The translations under genes and the position numbers were made by a program. 19,843 nucleotides of DNA from an uncultured Lysobacteraceae bacterium (lineage in GTDB: Bacteria > Pseudomonadota > Gammaproteobacteria > Xanthomonadales > Rhodanobacteraceae). Shown here one piece after another: positions 8,297 through 19,326 of this stretch; within the stretch, counting starts at the first letter, position 1, and each line of letters starts with the position of its first letter. The stretch spans positions 1 through 19,843 of the forward strand of contig CAMLLF010000005.1 in NCBI GenBank assembly GCA_946480705.1, given 5' to 3'. The notes below the pieces were generated by a model. That model was not told the origin of the DNA, did not search any database, and saw only the letters and a list, made by a program, of their open reading frames with translations.

Positions 8297-9517
8297 CTAG
8301 TCGCCGGGCAGCGGGCCCGGGAGTAACAACGCGGTCGCGAAACCGGGCAGCGGCGGCATGGTCCAGCGCTGCGCGCGGCCGCGGCCGAATGCATGGGCCT
8401 TTCCGGTGGCGGCCAGCGCGTCGAGCGAGCGCTGCACGGTCCGCTGGCTCGCGCCGAGCGCGAGCGCCAGGGCCGAACTCGACCAGGATTCGCCGTCGGC
8501 GAGCAGGGCGAGCACGGCAGCATGCTTTTCGTCGACGGGGCGCTCGAGCACGACGACGTCGCGGGCGCGATGCGGCACGAGCGTGAATCCGCGCGGCGTC
8601 GCGCGGACGCCGGCGATCGGCTTCAGCGCGGCGCGCAGCCGTCCGATCTCCACGCGCAGGCGCGCGCGATGCGAGTCGTCGGAATAGCGCGTGCGGAACG
8701 CTTCGCGGATCAGGTCCTCGCGCTGCGTATCGTGCGGCCACGCGGCAGCGAGCCGATGAGCGAGCGCGAACAGCACGGGGCGTGTCGCGAGCGTGACCGT
8801 CGTGCCGGCGTGCCGGATCAGATGGCGGCAGGCATCGACGACGAAGGTGTCGGAGGCGAGCAGCGCTTGGACGTCGGCGAGCCGCAGCGTGCGCTCGGTG
8901 TCGCGCGCGACGAGGCGCGCGGCCGGAACCTGCAGCACCTGCGCCGCGGCGGCGACTTCGGCGACCAGCGCGGGGATGCGCGCCTGCTGCGCGGCCGCTG
9001 CGGCGCGCACGAGCGCCGCGTGCGCGGCGCCGGCCTGCAGGCGCCGCAGCGCGATGCCGGCGGCGGCGAGTTCGCGCGCGGCGCACAGCGCGGGCGGCAG
9101 CCGGTTCGCGTCGATGCCGGCGAGCGCGCGCTCCGCCTCGTCGAGTTGCCCGATCAGCAGCAGCCGGCGCACGTCGATGCAGCGCGCATGCGCGGCATTG
9201 CGTGCGTCGCCGCGCGCTTCCAGCAGGTCGCGCGCGTCGGCGAGCGGTTTCGCCGACGCGGTAAGGTCGCGCGAGACCAGCGCGATCTCCGCTTCGGCGA
9301 CGATGCAGCGCGCACGCGCGACGGCTTCGCGCGGACCGAACGCGCGAGCGGCCGATCGCAACAGCAGCTTCGCGCGTGCGAGGTCGCCGAGCTGAGCCAT
9401 CGCAATCCCGCGCAGCGCGAGTGCGGCCGGATCGTCGCGCAGCGCGACATGCTTGAGCGCGACGAGCGGATCGCCGGCGGCGAGTGCGTGCGCTGCTGCC
9501 GTGATCAGCGAGTCCAT
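8297..9517 (-). CDS. Transcriptional regulator with two C-terminal winged-helix regions
   Basis: A 406-residue protein. Residues 1 to about 200 are Ala-rich helical repeats (TPR-like: A-x-x-A-L/R-G-I-A-x-A-Q-L-G-D near 31-45). Residues 255-315 (IREAFRTRYSDDSHRARLRV, then a strand-rich GVRATPRGFTL) resemble the winged helix of OmpR/BTAD-type regulators. Residues 328-385 (AAVLALLADGESWSSSALAL, then LGASQRTVQRSLDALAATG) look like a second helix-turn-helix plus wing. The start at 9517 is chosen because an upstream in-frame ATG (9577) lies in poor sequence; the ribosome binding site is weak in both cases. It is transcribed away from the DUF899/DUF2182 pair across a 122-bp gap, a common layout for a local regulator. 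The propeller gene follows on the same strand. DNA binding is inferred from sequence pattern only. Confidence 0.75.
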   Translation of the reverse strand: MDSLITAAAHALAAGDPLVALKHVALRDDPAALALRGIAMAQLGDLARAKLLLRSAARAFGPREAVARARCIVAEAEIALVSRDLTASAKPLADARDLLEARGDARNAAHARCIDVRRLLLIGQLDEAERALAGIDANRLPPALCAARELAAAGIALRRLQAGAAHAALVRAAAAAQQARIPALVAEVAAAAQVLQVPAARLVARDTERTLRLADVQALLASDTFVVDACRHLIRHAGTTVTLATRPVLFALAHRLAAAWPHDTQREDLIREAFRTRYSDDSHRARLRVEIGRLRAALKPIAGVRATPRGFTLVPHRARDVVVLERPVDEKHAAVLALLADGESWSSSALALALGASQRTVQRSLDALAATGKAHAFGRGRAQRWTMPPLPGFATALLLPGPLPGD

Positions 9518-9639
9518 CCGAATCGCGCCACCGTTGTCACTCTCGCCGCCTGCCGGGCCGCGCCTACTGTAGCGCACCGCCGATCCACGGCATGCCGGCG
9601 CGGCGTTGCGCTGCCGGCGATCACGACAGGAGCAGACTC
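9518..9639. promoter_or_regulatory. Divergent intergenic region between regulator and DUF899 gene
   Basis: This 122-bp gap must hold promoters in both directions and is the likely binding site of the regulator encoded at 8297-9517. A sequence CTACTGTAG (9566-9574) is a small perfect palindrome and could be part of an operator or a -10-like element. No clear -35/-10 pair was found. AGGAG at 9628-9632 is the ribosome binding site of the DUF899 gene. Confidence 0.4.
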
Positions 9640-10401
9640 ATGACGACACCGACGATTGCGACACGCGACACCTGGCTGGCCGCGCGGCTCGAACTGCTGG
9701 CGGCCGAGAAAGAACTCACGCGGCGCAGCGACGAGATCGCACGCCTGCGGCGCGCCTTGCCCTGGGTGCGCGTCGACAAGGCCTATCGTTTCGACACGGC
9801 GACGGGCAGCGCCTCGCTCGCCGATCTGTTCGCGGGCCGCTCGCAGCTGCTGGTCTATCACTTCATGTTCGGCCCCGACTATTCCGCGGGCTGTCCGTCG
9901 TGCTCGGCGATCGCCGACGGCTTCGACGGATTCGCCGTGCATCTCGCGAATCACGACGTGACGCTCGCCGCCGTTTCGCGCGCGCCGCTCGCGAAGCTGC
10001 TCGCGTATCAGCGGCGCATGGGCTGGACGTTTCCGTGGGCGGCGGCGGCCGGCGACTTCACGGCCGATTTCAACGTCGCGTTCACCGAACAGCAGCAGCG
10101 CGACGGCGACATCGTCTACAACTACCGGCGCAGCGGACATGCGATGGATGCGGCGGCCGTGCCCGAGCCGGTCGCGTGCTCCGCCGCCGCCTGCGGCACC
10201 GATGCCGCCACGTATACGCGCGACCGCCCGGGCATGAGCGCGTTCGTGCGCGACGCTGGCGAGATCTATCACACGTATTCGACCTACGCGCGCGGGCTCG
10301 ACGGGCTCTGGGGCATGTATGCGTGGCTCGATCGCGCGCCGCTCGGGCGGAACGAAACGGGGATCTGGTGGCGGCGTCATGATGAATACGACGCACGGTG
10401 A
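9640..10401 (+). CDS. DUF899 family thioredoxin-like protein
   Basis: A 253-residue cytoplasmic protein of the DUF899 (predicted dithiol-disulfide oxidoreductase) family. It shows the family signatures: a coiled N-terminal part AEKELTRRSDEIARLRR, LPWVRVDKAYRFD, LVYHFMFGPD, and a CPSC motif (Cys85/Cys88) in the position of a thioredoxin active site. HTYSTYARGLDGLWGMYAWL lies near the end. Compared with shorter relatives it has a segment at about 165-200 with two more cysteines (180, 185), leading to RPGMSAF. The ATG at 9640 has AGGAG seven bases upstream. Its last 23 bases overlap the DUF2182 gene, implying translational coupling. The family's reaction is not established; redox activity is inferred from the CxxC. 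Confidence 0.9.
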   Translation: MTTPTIATRDTWLAARLELLAAEKELTRRSDEIARLRRALPWVRVDKAYRFDTATGSASLADLFAGRSQLLVYHFMFGPDYSAGCPSCSAIADGFDGFAVHLANHDVTLAAVSRAPLAKLLAYQRRMGWTFPWAAAAGDFTADFNVAFTEQQQRDGDIVYNYRRSGHAMDAAAVPEPVACSAAACGTDAATYTRDRPGMSAFVRDAGEIYHTYSTYARGLDGLWGMYAWLDRAPLGRNETGIWWRRHDEYDAR

Positions 10402-11188
10402 ATCGGATCTGCAGCCGCCGGCGAGATTCGAGCGGGCGTTCCTCGTCACCGCCGCACTGCTGTTTTGCACGAGCGCACTCGCGACGTTACGCCTGTGCAA
10501 CGCGATGTCCGACATGCCCGGCATGCCGATGCCGGGCGGCTGGCACATGTCGATGGCGTGGATGCGCATGCCGGGGCAGGGCTGGGACGACGCGGCGGCC
10601 GCGTTTCTCGCAATGTGGTGCGTCATGATGGTCGCGATGATGTCGCCGGCGCTGCTGCCGATGCTGCGTCGCTATCACCGCGGTGTCGGCTGTGTTGGCG
10701 ACGCGCGACTCGCGGGACTGACAGCTCTCGTTGCCGGCGGCTATTTCGCGGTCTGGGCGGCGGTCGGCGCGATTGTCTATGTATGCGGTGTCGCGCTCGC
10801 CGCATTCGTCATGGCATCGCCGGCGCTGTCGCACGCGGTTCCGCTCGCGATCGGGCTGCTCGCGATCGCGGTCGGCGCACTGCAGTTCGGCGCACGCAAG
10901 CAGCGCCGGCTGGTCTGCTGCGAACGCAGGCATCGCGTGGCTGCGGATGGTTCGGCCGCCTGGAAGCACGGCCTGCGCATCGGCCTGCACTGCGTGCGCT
11001 GCTGTGCCGGGTTCACGCTGCTGCTGCTCGTGTTCGGCGTCATGGATCTCCTCGTCATGGCGATCGTGACGATCGCGATCACGGCAGAACGGCTTGCGCC
11101 GGCGCGATCCGGCGTGGCCCAGGCACTCGGCGTTGCGACGATCGCCGTCGGCGCCGCGTGGAGCCTGCGCGCGGCCGGGCTCGTGTAA
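10379..11188 (+). CDS. DUF2182 polytopic membrane protein, predicted metal-binding
   Basis: A 269-residue integral membrane protein. By eye, hydrophobic helices lie near 20-40, 73-93, 113-142, 153-170, 209-235 and 248-265. The DUF2182 signature FLAMWCVMMVAMMSPALLPM (77-96) and a later HCVRCCAGF (204-212) are present. Between helices 1 and 2 is a Met/His-rich loop (MSDMPGMPMP at 43-52, then WHMSMAWMRMPG) resembling copper-binding methionine motifs. The start could be 10379 or 10382; both ATGs lie inside the end of the DUF899 gene, so expression is tied to it. The two families are frequent neighbours, from memory of the families. Its function is unknown; metal or redox handling at the membrane together with DUF899 is a reasonable inference. 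It ends 10 bases before the convergent SDR gene. Confidence 0.85.
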   Translation: MMNTTHGESDLQPPARFERAFLVTAALLFCTSALATLRLCNAMSDMPGMPMPGGWHMSMAWMRMPGQGWDDAAAAFLAMWCVMMVAMMSPALLPMLRRYHRGVGCVGDARLAGLTALVAGGYFAVWAAVGAIVYVCGVALAAFVMASPALSHAVPLAIGLLAIAVGALQFGARKQRRLVCCERRHRVAADGSAAWKHGLRIGLHCVRCCAGFTLLLLVFGVMDLLVMAIVTIAITAERLAPARSGVAQALGVATIAVGAAWSLRAAGLV

Positions 11189-11198
11189 GTCGCCGGCG

Positions 11199-12179
11199 TC
11201 AGACCGGATACGGCCCGTGTGCGAACGTGTCCGCGTGGTAACCCTTCCTGCCGATCTGCAGGGTCAGATCGCTGCGGTAGTCGCGCTGGTCGCGCAACGC
11301 GGCCAGCGCTTCGCCGAAGCCGAACGCCGGCCGCCAGCCGAGTTCGCGCACGGCCTTCGCGCTGCTGTAGATGCGGTCGAACTCGGGGAACATGCGCCAG
11401 CCGCGGCGCGCGTATTCCTCCACGTAGTCCGGGAAGTAGCGCGCGATGACGCCGGGCGCGTCGCGACGCAGTGCGGCGGCATCGTCCGGCGACAACGGTG
11501 TCGCCGCGCTGATGATGTAGCGATCGAAGCCGATCGCCGGCGCGCGGTCCAGCGCGCAGCGATGCGCGCTGACGACGTCGGCGATGTCGACGCGCCGATA
11601 CAGCAGTTCGTTGACCTTCGCGTTCGCGTCGTCGTACGCGTCGCGGATCTCGGCGCTGTCGTCGGCCTCGGGAAAGAAGCGCGACGTGCGCAGGATCAGG
11701 CAGGGCAGTCTCTCGCGGCGATGGAACAGCTCGCAGAGATCCTCGGCGGCGATCTTCGTCACGCCGTAGATGTTCTTCGGCACGTGACGCACGGTTTCGT
11801 CGATCCAGGCCGCGGGCTCGCCGGGCGGCGGCGTCAGCGCGGCGCCGAACGCGCTCGTCGTGCTCGTGAATACCAGCGACTTCACGCGGTGCGCGACGCA
11901 GGCCTCGAGCACGTTGAGCGTGCCGGTCACGTTGCTGTCGACGAATTCCTGGCGTGTATGCGTCGCGACGTGCGGCTTGTGCAGGGTCGCGGTGTGCAGC
12001 ACGGCGTCGGCCCCTGCAAGGGTGTCGTGCACGAAGCCGGCATCGACGAGCGAACCGATGCGATCGGTGAACGGCGAGGCGAGCCGGTCGAGTCCGATCG
12101 CCTCGTCGCCGGACGCGCGCAGCGAGCGCATCAGCGCTTCGCCCAGATGCCCCGAACTGCCAGTGACCACGATGCGCAT
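11199..12179 (-). CDS. NAD-dependent epimerase/dehydratase family protein (extended SDR)
   Basis: A 326-residue cytoplasmic oxidoreductase/epimerase. The Rossmann glycine motif TGSSGHLG (6-13) is at the very N-terminus. Asp31 ends the second strand and favours NAD over NADP. STTS (106-109) and YGVTK (138-142) give the catalytic Ser/Thr, Tyr138 and Lys142. The C-terminal half holds the substrate region, with S-A-K-A-V-R-E-L-G-W-R-P as in UDP-sugar 4-epimerase relatives. The substrate is probably a nucleotide sugar or similar compound but cannot be named; no sugar-biosynthesis neighbours are present to help. It runs convergent to the DUF2182 gene with a 10-base gap and has a 279-bp gap on its upstream side, so it is a single-gene unit. 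Confidence 0.9.
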   Translation of the reverse strand: MRIVVTGSSGHLGEALMRSLRASGDEAIGLDRLASPFTDRIGSLVDAGFVHDTLAGADAVLHTATLHKPHVATHTRQEFVDSNVTGTLNVLEACVAHRVKSLVFTSTTSAFGAALTPPPGEPAAWIDETVRHVPKNIYGVTKIAAEDLCELFHRRERLPCLILRTSRFFPEADDSAEIRDAYDDANAKVNELLYRRVDIADVVSAHRCALDRAPAIGFDRYIISAATPLSPDDAAALRRDAPGVIARYFPDYVEEYARRGWRMFPEFDRIYSSAKAVRELGWRPAFGFGEALAALRDQRDYRSDLTLQIGRKGYHADTFAHGPYPV

Positions 12180-12458
12180 GGCTGGGAACCGAATGGCCGG
12201 AAACCGCGAAGGATACGCGCGCGAGCCCGGACTGCGAATCGACTCCGCGACGTCGCGCGGACTCGACCAACGTCGAGTGCGCCCGGACGAAAGTCATGCC
12301 GATGCCGAACGGATTGCGCTTTCGCCACTGCGCAACGCCGGCGGAGTGAGTAACGAGTCAGGAGCGCTTCGCGTGCTGGTTTTTCGCGAAACCCGATGCG
12401 GCGGACGAGGCCGTCGCTGGTACTCTTTTCTCACTCCTGTCCACTCTTTTGCTGCCCG

Positions 12459-13722
<1,264 letters not shown>

Positions 13723-13740
13723 GCGCGCGAAGACTTACGT

Positions 13741-13760
13741 TGTCATTCGGTGTCATCAGG
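13741..13760 (+). repeat. Imperfect 10-bp tandem repeat at the chitinase truncation point
   Basis: TGTCATTCGG is followed immediately by TGTCATCAGG: two 10-base units differing at two positions. It lies between the tadA stop and the first codons that match chitinase, so it may mark or result from the rearrangement. Confidence 0.4.
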
Positions 13761-13779
13761 CCACGGACTGCGCGCTCTG

Positions 13780-14965
13780 CCCGTTCGGTCCGAACGCGGC
13801 GCTGTACGACGACGGCCGCGACGCGGAGCTGGCGCACTGGAACGTCTACGCGACCTCGCAATACGGCAGCATCGGCTATCTCAACACCGATTGGGCCTAT
13901 CACTATTTCCGCGGCGCCGTGCCGGCCGGCCGCATCAACATCGGCGTGCCGTACTACACGCGCGGCTGGCGCAACGTCAGCGGCGGCACGAATGGACTCT
14001 GGGGCACCGCAGTGCAGACCAGCGGCTGCCCGGTTGGCCTGACGAGCTGCGGGCAGGGCGCGCTCGGCATCGACAATCTCTGGCACGACACCGAACTCCA
14101 GGCCGAAGTGCCGGCGGGCTCGAATCCGATGTGGCATGCGAAGAATCTGCAGCAGAACATCCTGCCGAGCTATCTCGCGGCTTACGGCCTCGATCCGGTC
14201 AACGATCCGAACGACGCGCTGAGCGGCACGTACACGCGCCACTACGACGCGACGCTGGTCGCGCCGTGGCTCTGGAACGCGCAGAAGAACGTGTTCCTCT
14301 CGACCGAGGACGAACAGTCGAGCGCCGCGAAGGCCGACTACGTCGCGGACAAGGGCATCGGCGGCGTGATGATCTGGGAACTCGCCGGCGACTATGCCTG
14401 GCATCCGGACCGTCGCGGCGGGCAGGGCGAATGGTTCATGGGTACGACCTTGACCGACGTCTATCACCGGCGCTTCCAGACGGCTGCCCCCTACGGCAAC
14501 CGTCGCTACGCGGCGCCGGCCGTGGCCGGTACGCTCGACGCGACGGTCACCGTCGGCGAGTTCGATCTCGGCGACAGCAATTATCCCATTTCGCCAAAAT
14601 TGAAAATTGTCAACAATTCGACGACGACGATCCCGGCCGGCGCGCTGTTCGAGTTCGACCTGTCGACGGCCGCGCCGGCGAACTGGACGAACTGGTCCGG
14701 CGCGACGCTCGCGGTCGTGTCGACCGGACATGCGGGCAACAACATCGGCGGCCTGGACGGCGACTTCCATCGCGCGCGCCTGTCGTCGAGCTGGAACGCG
14801 CTGCCGCCGGGCGGCAGCTTCGAGGTCGAATTCGTCTACTACCTGCCGATGACGGCGCCGACCAACTTCACGGTGACCTTCGGCGGCAATACCTATGCGC
14901 TGCGCGACACGACGGCGCCGACGCCGCCGTCGGACATGATTTTCGAGAATTCATTCGGGCCGTAG
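13780..14965 (+). pseudogene. 5'-truncated GH18 chitinase with C-terminal accessory domain
   Basis: From about 13784 the frame reads GPNAALYDDGRDAELAHWNV and on through YLNTDWAYHYFRG, GRINIGVPYYTRGW and IGGVMIWELAGDYAW. These are the distal half of a GH18 chitinase barrel. Its first half, with signal peptide and the catalytic DxxDxDxE motif, is missing. No ATG with a ribosome binding site exists between the tadA stop and the conserved part; the open frame merely runs back into tadA in another phase. A C-terminal domain of about 120 residues (ISPKLKIVNNSTTTIPAGAL onward) resembles a chitin-binding accessory domain. The end, PSDMIFENSFGP, resembles the tail of the PD40 protein. The remaining frame of nearly 400 codons has no stops or frameshifts, so the loss is recent or the join is an assembly error. 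An intact enzyme would hydrolyse chitin outside the cell; this piece should be inactive. Confidence 0.8.
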
Positions 14966-15103
14966 GGTGGGCCGAGCGCAGCGAAGCCCAGCATCGAGGT
15001 ATCTCCGCAACCAACAACCCCTGACGAAGGAATCGCTTCGGCGAAGGTTCTTCGCGCAGCCACGCCGCGATGTTGGGCTTCGCCTGCGGCTCGGCCCGAC
15101 CTA
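14963..15103. repeat. 141-bp long-armed inverted repeat between convergent genes
   Basis: The left arm (14963-14996) and right arm (15068-15103) are complementary over about 35 bases with a few mismatches and a 2-base length difference. Both begin TAGG on their own strand and contain GGGCCGAG and GCGAAGCCCA. The 71-base centre has a smaller CTTCGGCGAAG hairpin. The form matches short intergenic palindromes dispersed in many proteobacterial genomes. Each arm's outer TAG is the stop codon of the adjacent reading frame (chitinase remnant on plus, DUF188 gene on minus). The transcribed hairpin could terminate or stabilise both mRNAs. No second copy was seen in this window. Confidence 0.8.
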
Positions 15104-15550
15104 TGGGATCTTCTTTGCCAGCAACCGATCCAGCTGGTTCGCGAACGCCTGGCGGTCGCGTGCGTGGAACGCGGACGGGCCGCCGGTGTCGACGCCGGCG
15201 CCGCGCAGTTCGTCCATGAAATTCCGCAGGCTGAGCCGCTGCGCGATGCTGTCGGCGGTATAGAGCTCGCCGCGCGGATTCAGCGCGAGCGCGCCCTTGC
15301 CGATGGCGCCGGCCGCCAGCGGGATGTCGGCGGTCACGACGAGATCGCCGGCTTCGGCGCGCTCGATGATCAGCGCATCGGCCGCATCGAGGCCGCCGGG
15401 CACCTGGATCGAACGGATGAAGCGCGACGGCGGCGTGCGCACGTGCTGGTTCGCCACGAGGATCGTCTCCACGTCGACGCGTTCGGCGGCGCGGAAGATG
15501 ATGTCCTTGATGACGTTCGGACAGGCGTCGGCATCGACCCAGAGGCGCAT
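15101..15550 (-). CDS. yaiI: YaiI/YqxD family protein (DUF188)
   Basis: A 149-residue protein of normal family length. It begins [20 protein letters not shown], the conserved PIN-like start with Asp6 and Asp8. It continues with [51 protein letters not shown] and [10 protein letters not shown], all characteristic. The fold suggests a nuclease-like metal site, but no activity is established. The ATG at 15550 is chosen because the conserved N-terminus starts there, although an in-frame ATG lies 60 bases upstream; no strong ribosome binding site is visible. It lies downstream of ppsA on the same strand (stop at 15638, start at 15550), so the two may share a transcript. Its stop codon TAG is the outer end of the inverted repeat at 14963-15103. 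Confidence 0.92.
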   Translation of the reverse strand: MRLWVDADACPNVIKDIIFRAAERVDVETILVANQHVRTPPSRFIRSIQVPGGLDAADALIIERAEAGDLVVTADIPLAAGAIGKGALALNPRGELYTADSIAQRLSLRNFMDELRGAGVDTGGPSAFHARDRQAFANQLDRLLAKKIP

Positions 15551-15637
15551 GGGGAGAGCAGGAAATAGAGGCAAGGGTTTGGAAACTGGAGAAGCCGATC
15601 GTTCGCGCATCTCCAGCTTCGACCTGCTTGCCTCCGG

Positions 15638-18007
<2,370 letters not shown>

Positions 18008-18349
18008 GGTAAGTCTCCGGATAGCAGAAGAAATGCGACACCGGGCCCTGCGCAACCCGTCGCAGCAGCTCCCGGCGCTGCCGCGGATGGCGGCGGAGCA
18101 GGGCGATGGCGTGCGGCAGGTACGCCGACGGGCGTCGGCGTCGAAAAAGACGGTCAATTTTCCGGGTTCGCGCCACGCGACACAAGTTGTGCGGTGCAAT
18201 AAGCCGGAATCGGATCGGCATGCGCGGGAGGAATCCGGACGCCTCGCCGGAACGCGAAGGGTCGGGCTCGCCGTACCCGCGGGATTGCTCTTGCCGATTC
18301 CCGCCCGGCATCGCGTACGCTTGCGCGGACTTCAGGCACAGGGCAGCCC
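18008..18349. promoter_or_regulatory. Divergent ppsA/ppsR intergenic region
   Basis: 342 bases without a gene, containing the promoters of both flanking genes. Possible elements are an 11-base inverted repeat CACAA-G-TTGTG at 18181-18191, and for ppsR a weak TTGCCG (18291-18296) with TACGCT (18316-18321) at 19-base spacing. On the minus strand a TTGACC near 18135-18140 lacks a matching -10. The ppsA ribosome binding site GGAGA lies at the left edge. None of these is strong enough to call a promoter alone. Confidence 0.35.
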
Positions 18350-19165
18350 ATGCGCAGAACCATCTACTTCGTTTCCGACGGCACGGGCATCACGGCCGAG
18401 ACCATCGGGCATTCGGTGCTGACCCAGTTCGACGGCATCGATTTCGACACGTTCCGCATTCCGTTCGTGGACGACGAAGCCAAGGCGCAGGCCGCGGCGA
18501 TCCGCATCAAGACCTGCCACGCGCAGACCGGCCACCGGCCCATCGTCATCAACACGGTCGTCGATCCCGCGCTGACCGAGGTGCTGACCAGCAGCGGCGC
18601 GCTCATGGTCGACGTGTTCGCGCCGTTCATCGGTCCGCTCGAACAGGAGCTCGGCACGATGCGCGCTCGCCATGTCAACAAGGCGCACGGCCTCGTCAAC
18701 TTCGCCGAGTACGAGGCGCGCATCAACGCGACGAACTACGCGCTGTCCCATGACGACGGCGTCTCGACGAACTACGCCGACGCCGAGATGATCCTCGTCG
18801 GCGTGTCGCGCTCGGGCAAGACGCCGACCTGCCTGTACATGGCGCTGCACTATGGCGTGAAGGCGGCGAACTACCCGCTGACCGACGACGATCTGGACAA
18901 GATGGAACTGCCGGCGCGCCTGCGGCCGCATCGCGACCGCCTCTATGGCCTCACGATCGATCCGCAGCGTCTCGCGCAGGTGCGCGAGAACCGCCGCCCG
19001 AACAGCCGCTACGCGACGCTGGAGCAATGCCGCTGGGAACTCGCGCAGGCTGACAAACTGTTTCGCCGCGAGAACATTCCGGTGCAGAACACGACGCACA
19101 CTTCGATCGAGGAAATCGCGAGCAAGATCCTCTCGGCGCTCGGCATCGAGAAGCACATGTTCTGA
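18350..19165 (+). CDS. ppsR: PEP synthase regulatory protein (pyruvate, phosphate/water dikinase regulator)
   Basis: A 271-residue DUF299-family bifunctional enzyme. In this family it uses ADP to phosphorylate a threonine of PEP synthase, switching it off, and removes the phosphate by phosphorolysis, switching it on. Motifs: the N-terminal YFVSDGTGITAETIGHSVL (6-24), the P-loop GVSRSGKTPT (151-160), and LYGLTIDPQRLAQVRENRRP and YATLEQCRWEL in the C-terminal half. Length is typical. The ATG at 18350 starts the conserved N-terminus; its ribosome binding site (AGGGC) is modest. The gene is divergent from ppsA, the same pairing as ydiA-ppsA in E. coli, which supports PEP synthase rather than plant-type dikinase as the target. 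A strong intrinsic terminator follows 27 bases after the stop. Confidence 0.96.
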   Translation: MRRTIYFVSDGTGITAETIGHSVLTQFDGIDFDTFRIPFVDDEAKAQAAAIRIKTCHAQTGHRPIVINTVVDPALTEVLTSSGALMVDVFAPFIGPLEQELGTMRARHVNKAHGLVNFAEYEARINATNYALSHDDGVSTNYADAEMILVGVSRSGKTPTCLYMALHYGVKAANYPLTDDDLDKMELPARLRPHRDRLYGLTIDPQRLAQVRENRRPNSRYATLEQCRWELAQADKLFRRENIPVQNTTHTSIEEIASKILSALGIEKHMF

Positions 19166-19192
19166 ACGCTGCGTTGCGGCCGCGCACTGCCG

Positions 19193-19217
19193 CTCGGTGG
19201 TCGCACCGAGGTTTTTT
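19193..19217 (+). terminator. Intrinsic terminator of ppsR
   Basis: Stem CTCGGTG / CACCGAG with a four-base GTCG loop, then G and six Ts (19212-19217). This is a textbook Rho-independent terminator on the plus strand, 27 bases after the ppsR stop. Confidence 0.9.
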
Positions 19218-19229
19218 CGCGGCGAGGGC

Positions 19230-19253
19230 AAAAAAATCCGGCGTTGCGCCGGA
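19230..19253 (-). terminator. Intrinsic terminator on the minus strand
   Basis: Read leftwards, the stem TCCGGCG / CGCCGGA with a three-base loop (19237-19253) is followed by seven Ts (19230-19236 on the minus strand). No minus-strand gene is recognisable to the right inside the window, so it would stop antisense or read-through transcription heading into ppsR. Confidence 0.75.
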
Positions 19254-19310
19254 GCCCCATCGTAGCAGTTCCGCGGCGGCGGCGGGCAGTCTGGTCGTGT
19301 CGCGGGCCGC

Positions 19311-19319
19311 TGCTATGAT
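19311..19319 (+). promoter_or_regulatory. Extended -10 promoter (TGCTATGAT) of the DUF1249 gene
   Basis: TG-C-TATGAT is a good extended -10 element; its TATGAT (19314-19319) ends seven bases before the ATG at 19327. The -35 position (about 19291-19296, CTGGTC) is poor, as expected for extended -10 promoters. Transcription should start at or next to the ATG, predicting a leaderless mRNA. Confidence 0.6.
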
Positions 19320-19326
19320 CGGCCGC

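Noticed and set aside
9505..10626. Minus-strand frame of about 373 codons covering DUF899 and the divergent promoter region
   Set aside because: Opposite a well-supported gene and without motifs; it would also block the intergenic promoter region.
10777..12297. Minus-strand frame of about 506 codons across the SDR and DUF2182 genes
   Set aside because: It overlaps two genes with clear families in other frames and is composed mostly of Arg/Ala.
18181..18191. CACAA-G-TTGTG inverted repeat as an operator
   Set aside because: Only five-base arms, one copy, no match to a known regulator site; recorded only within the intergenic description.
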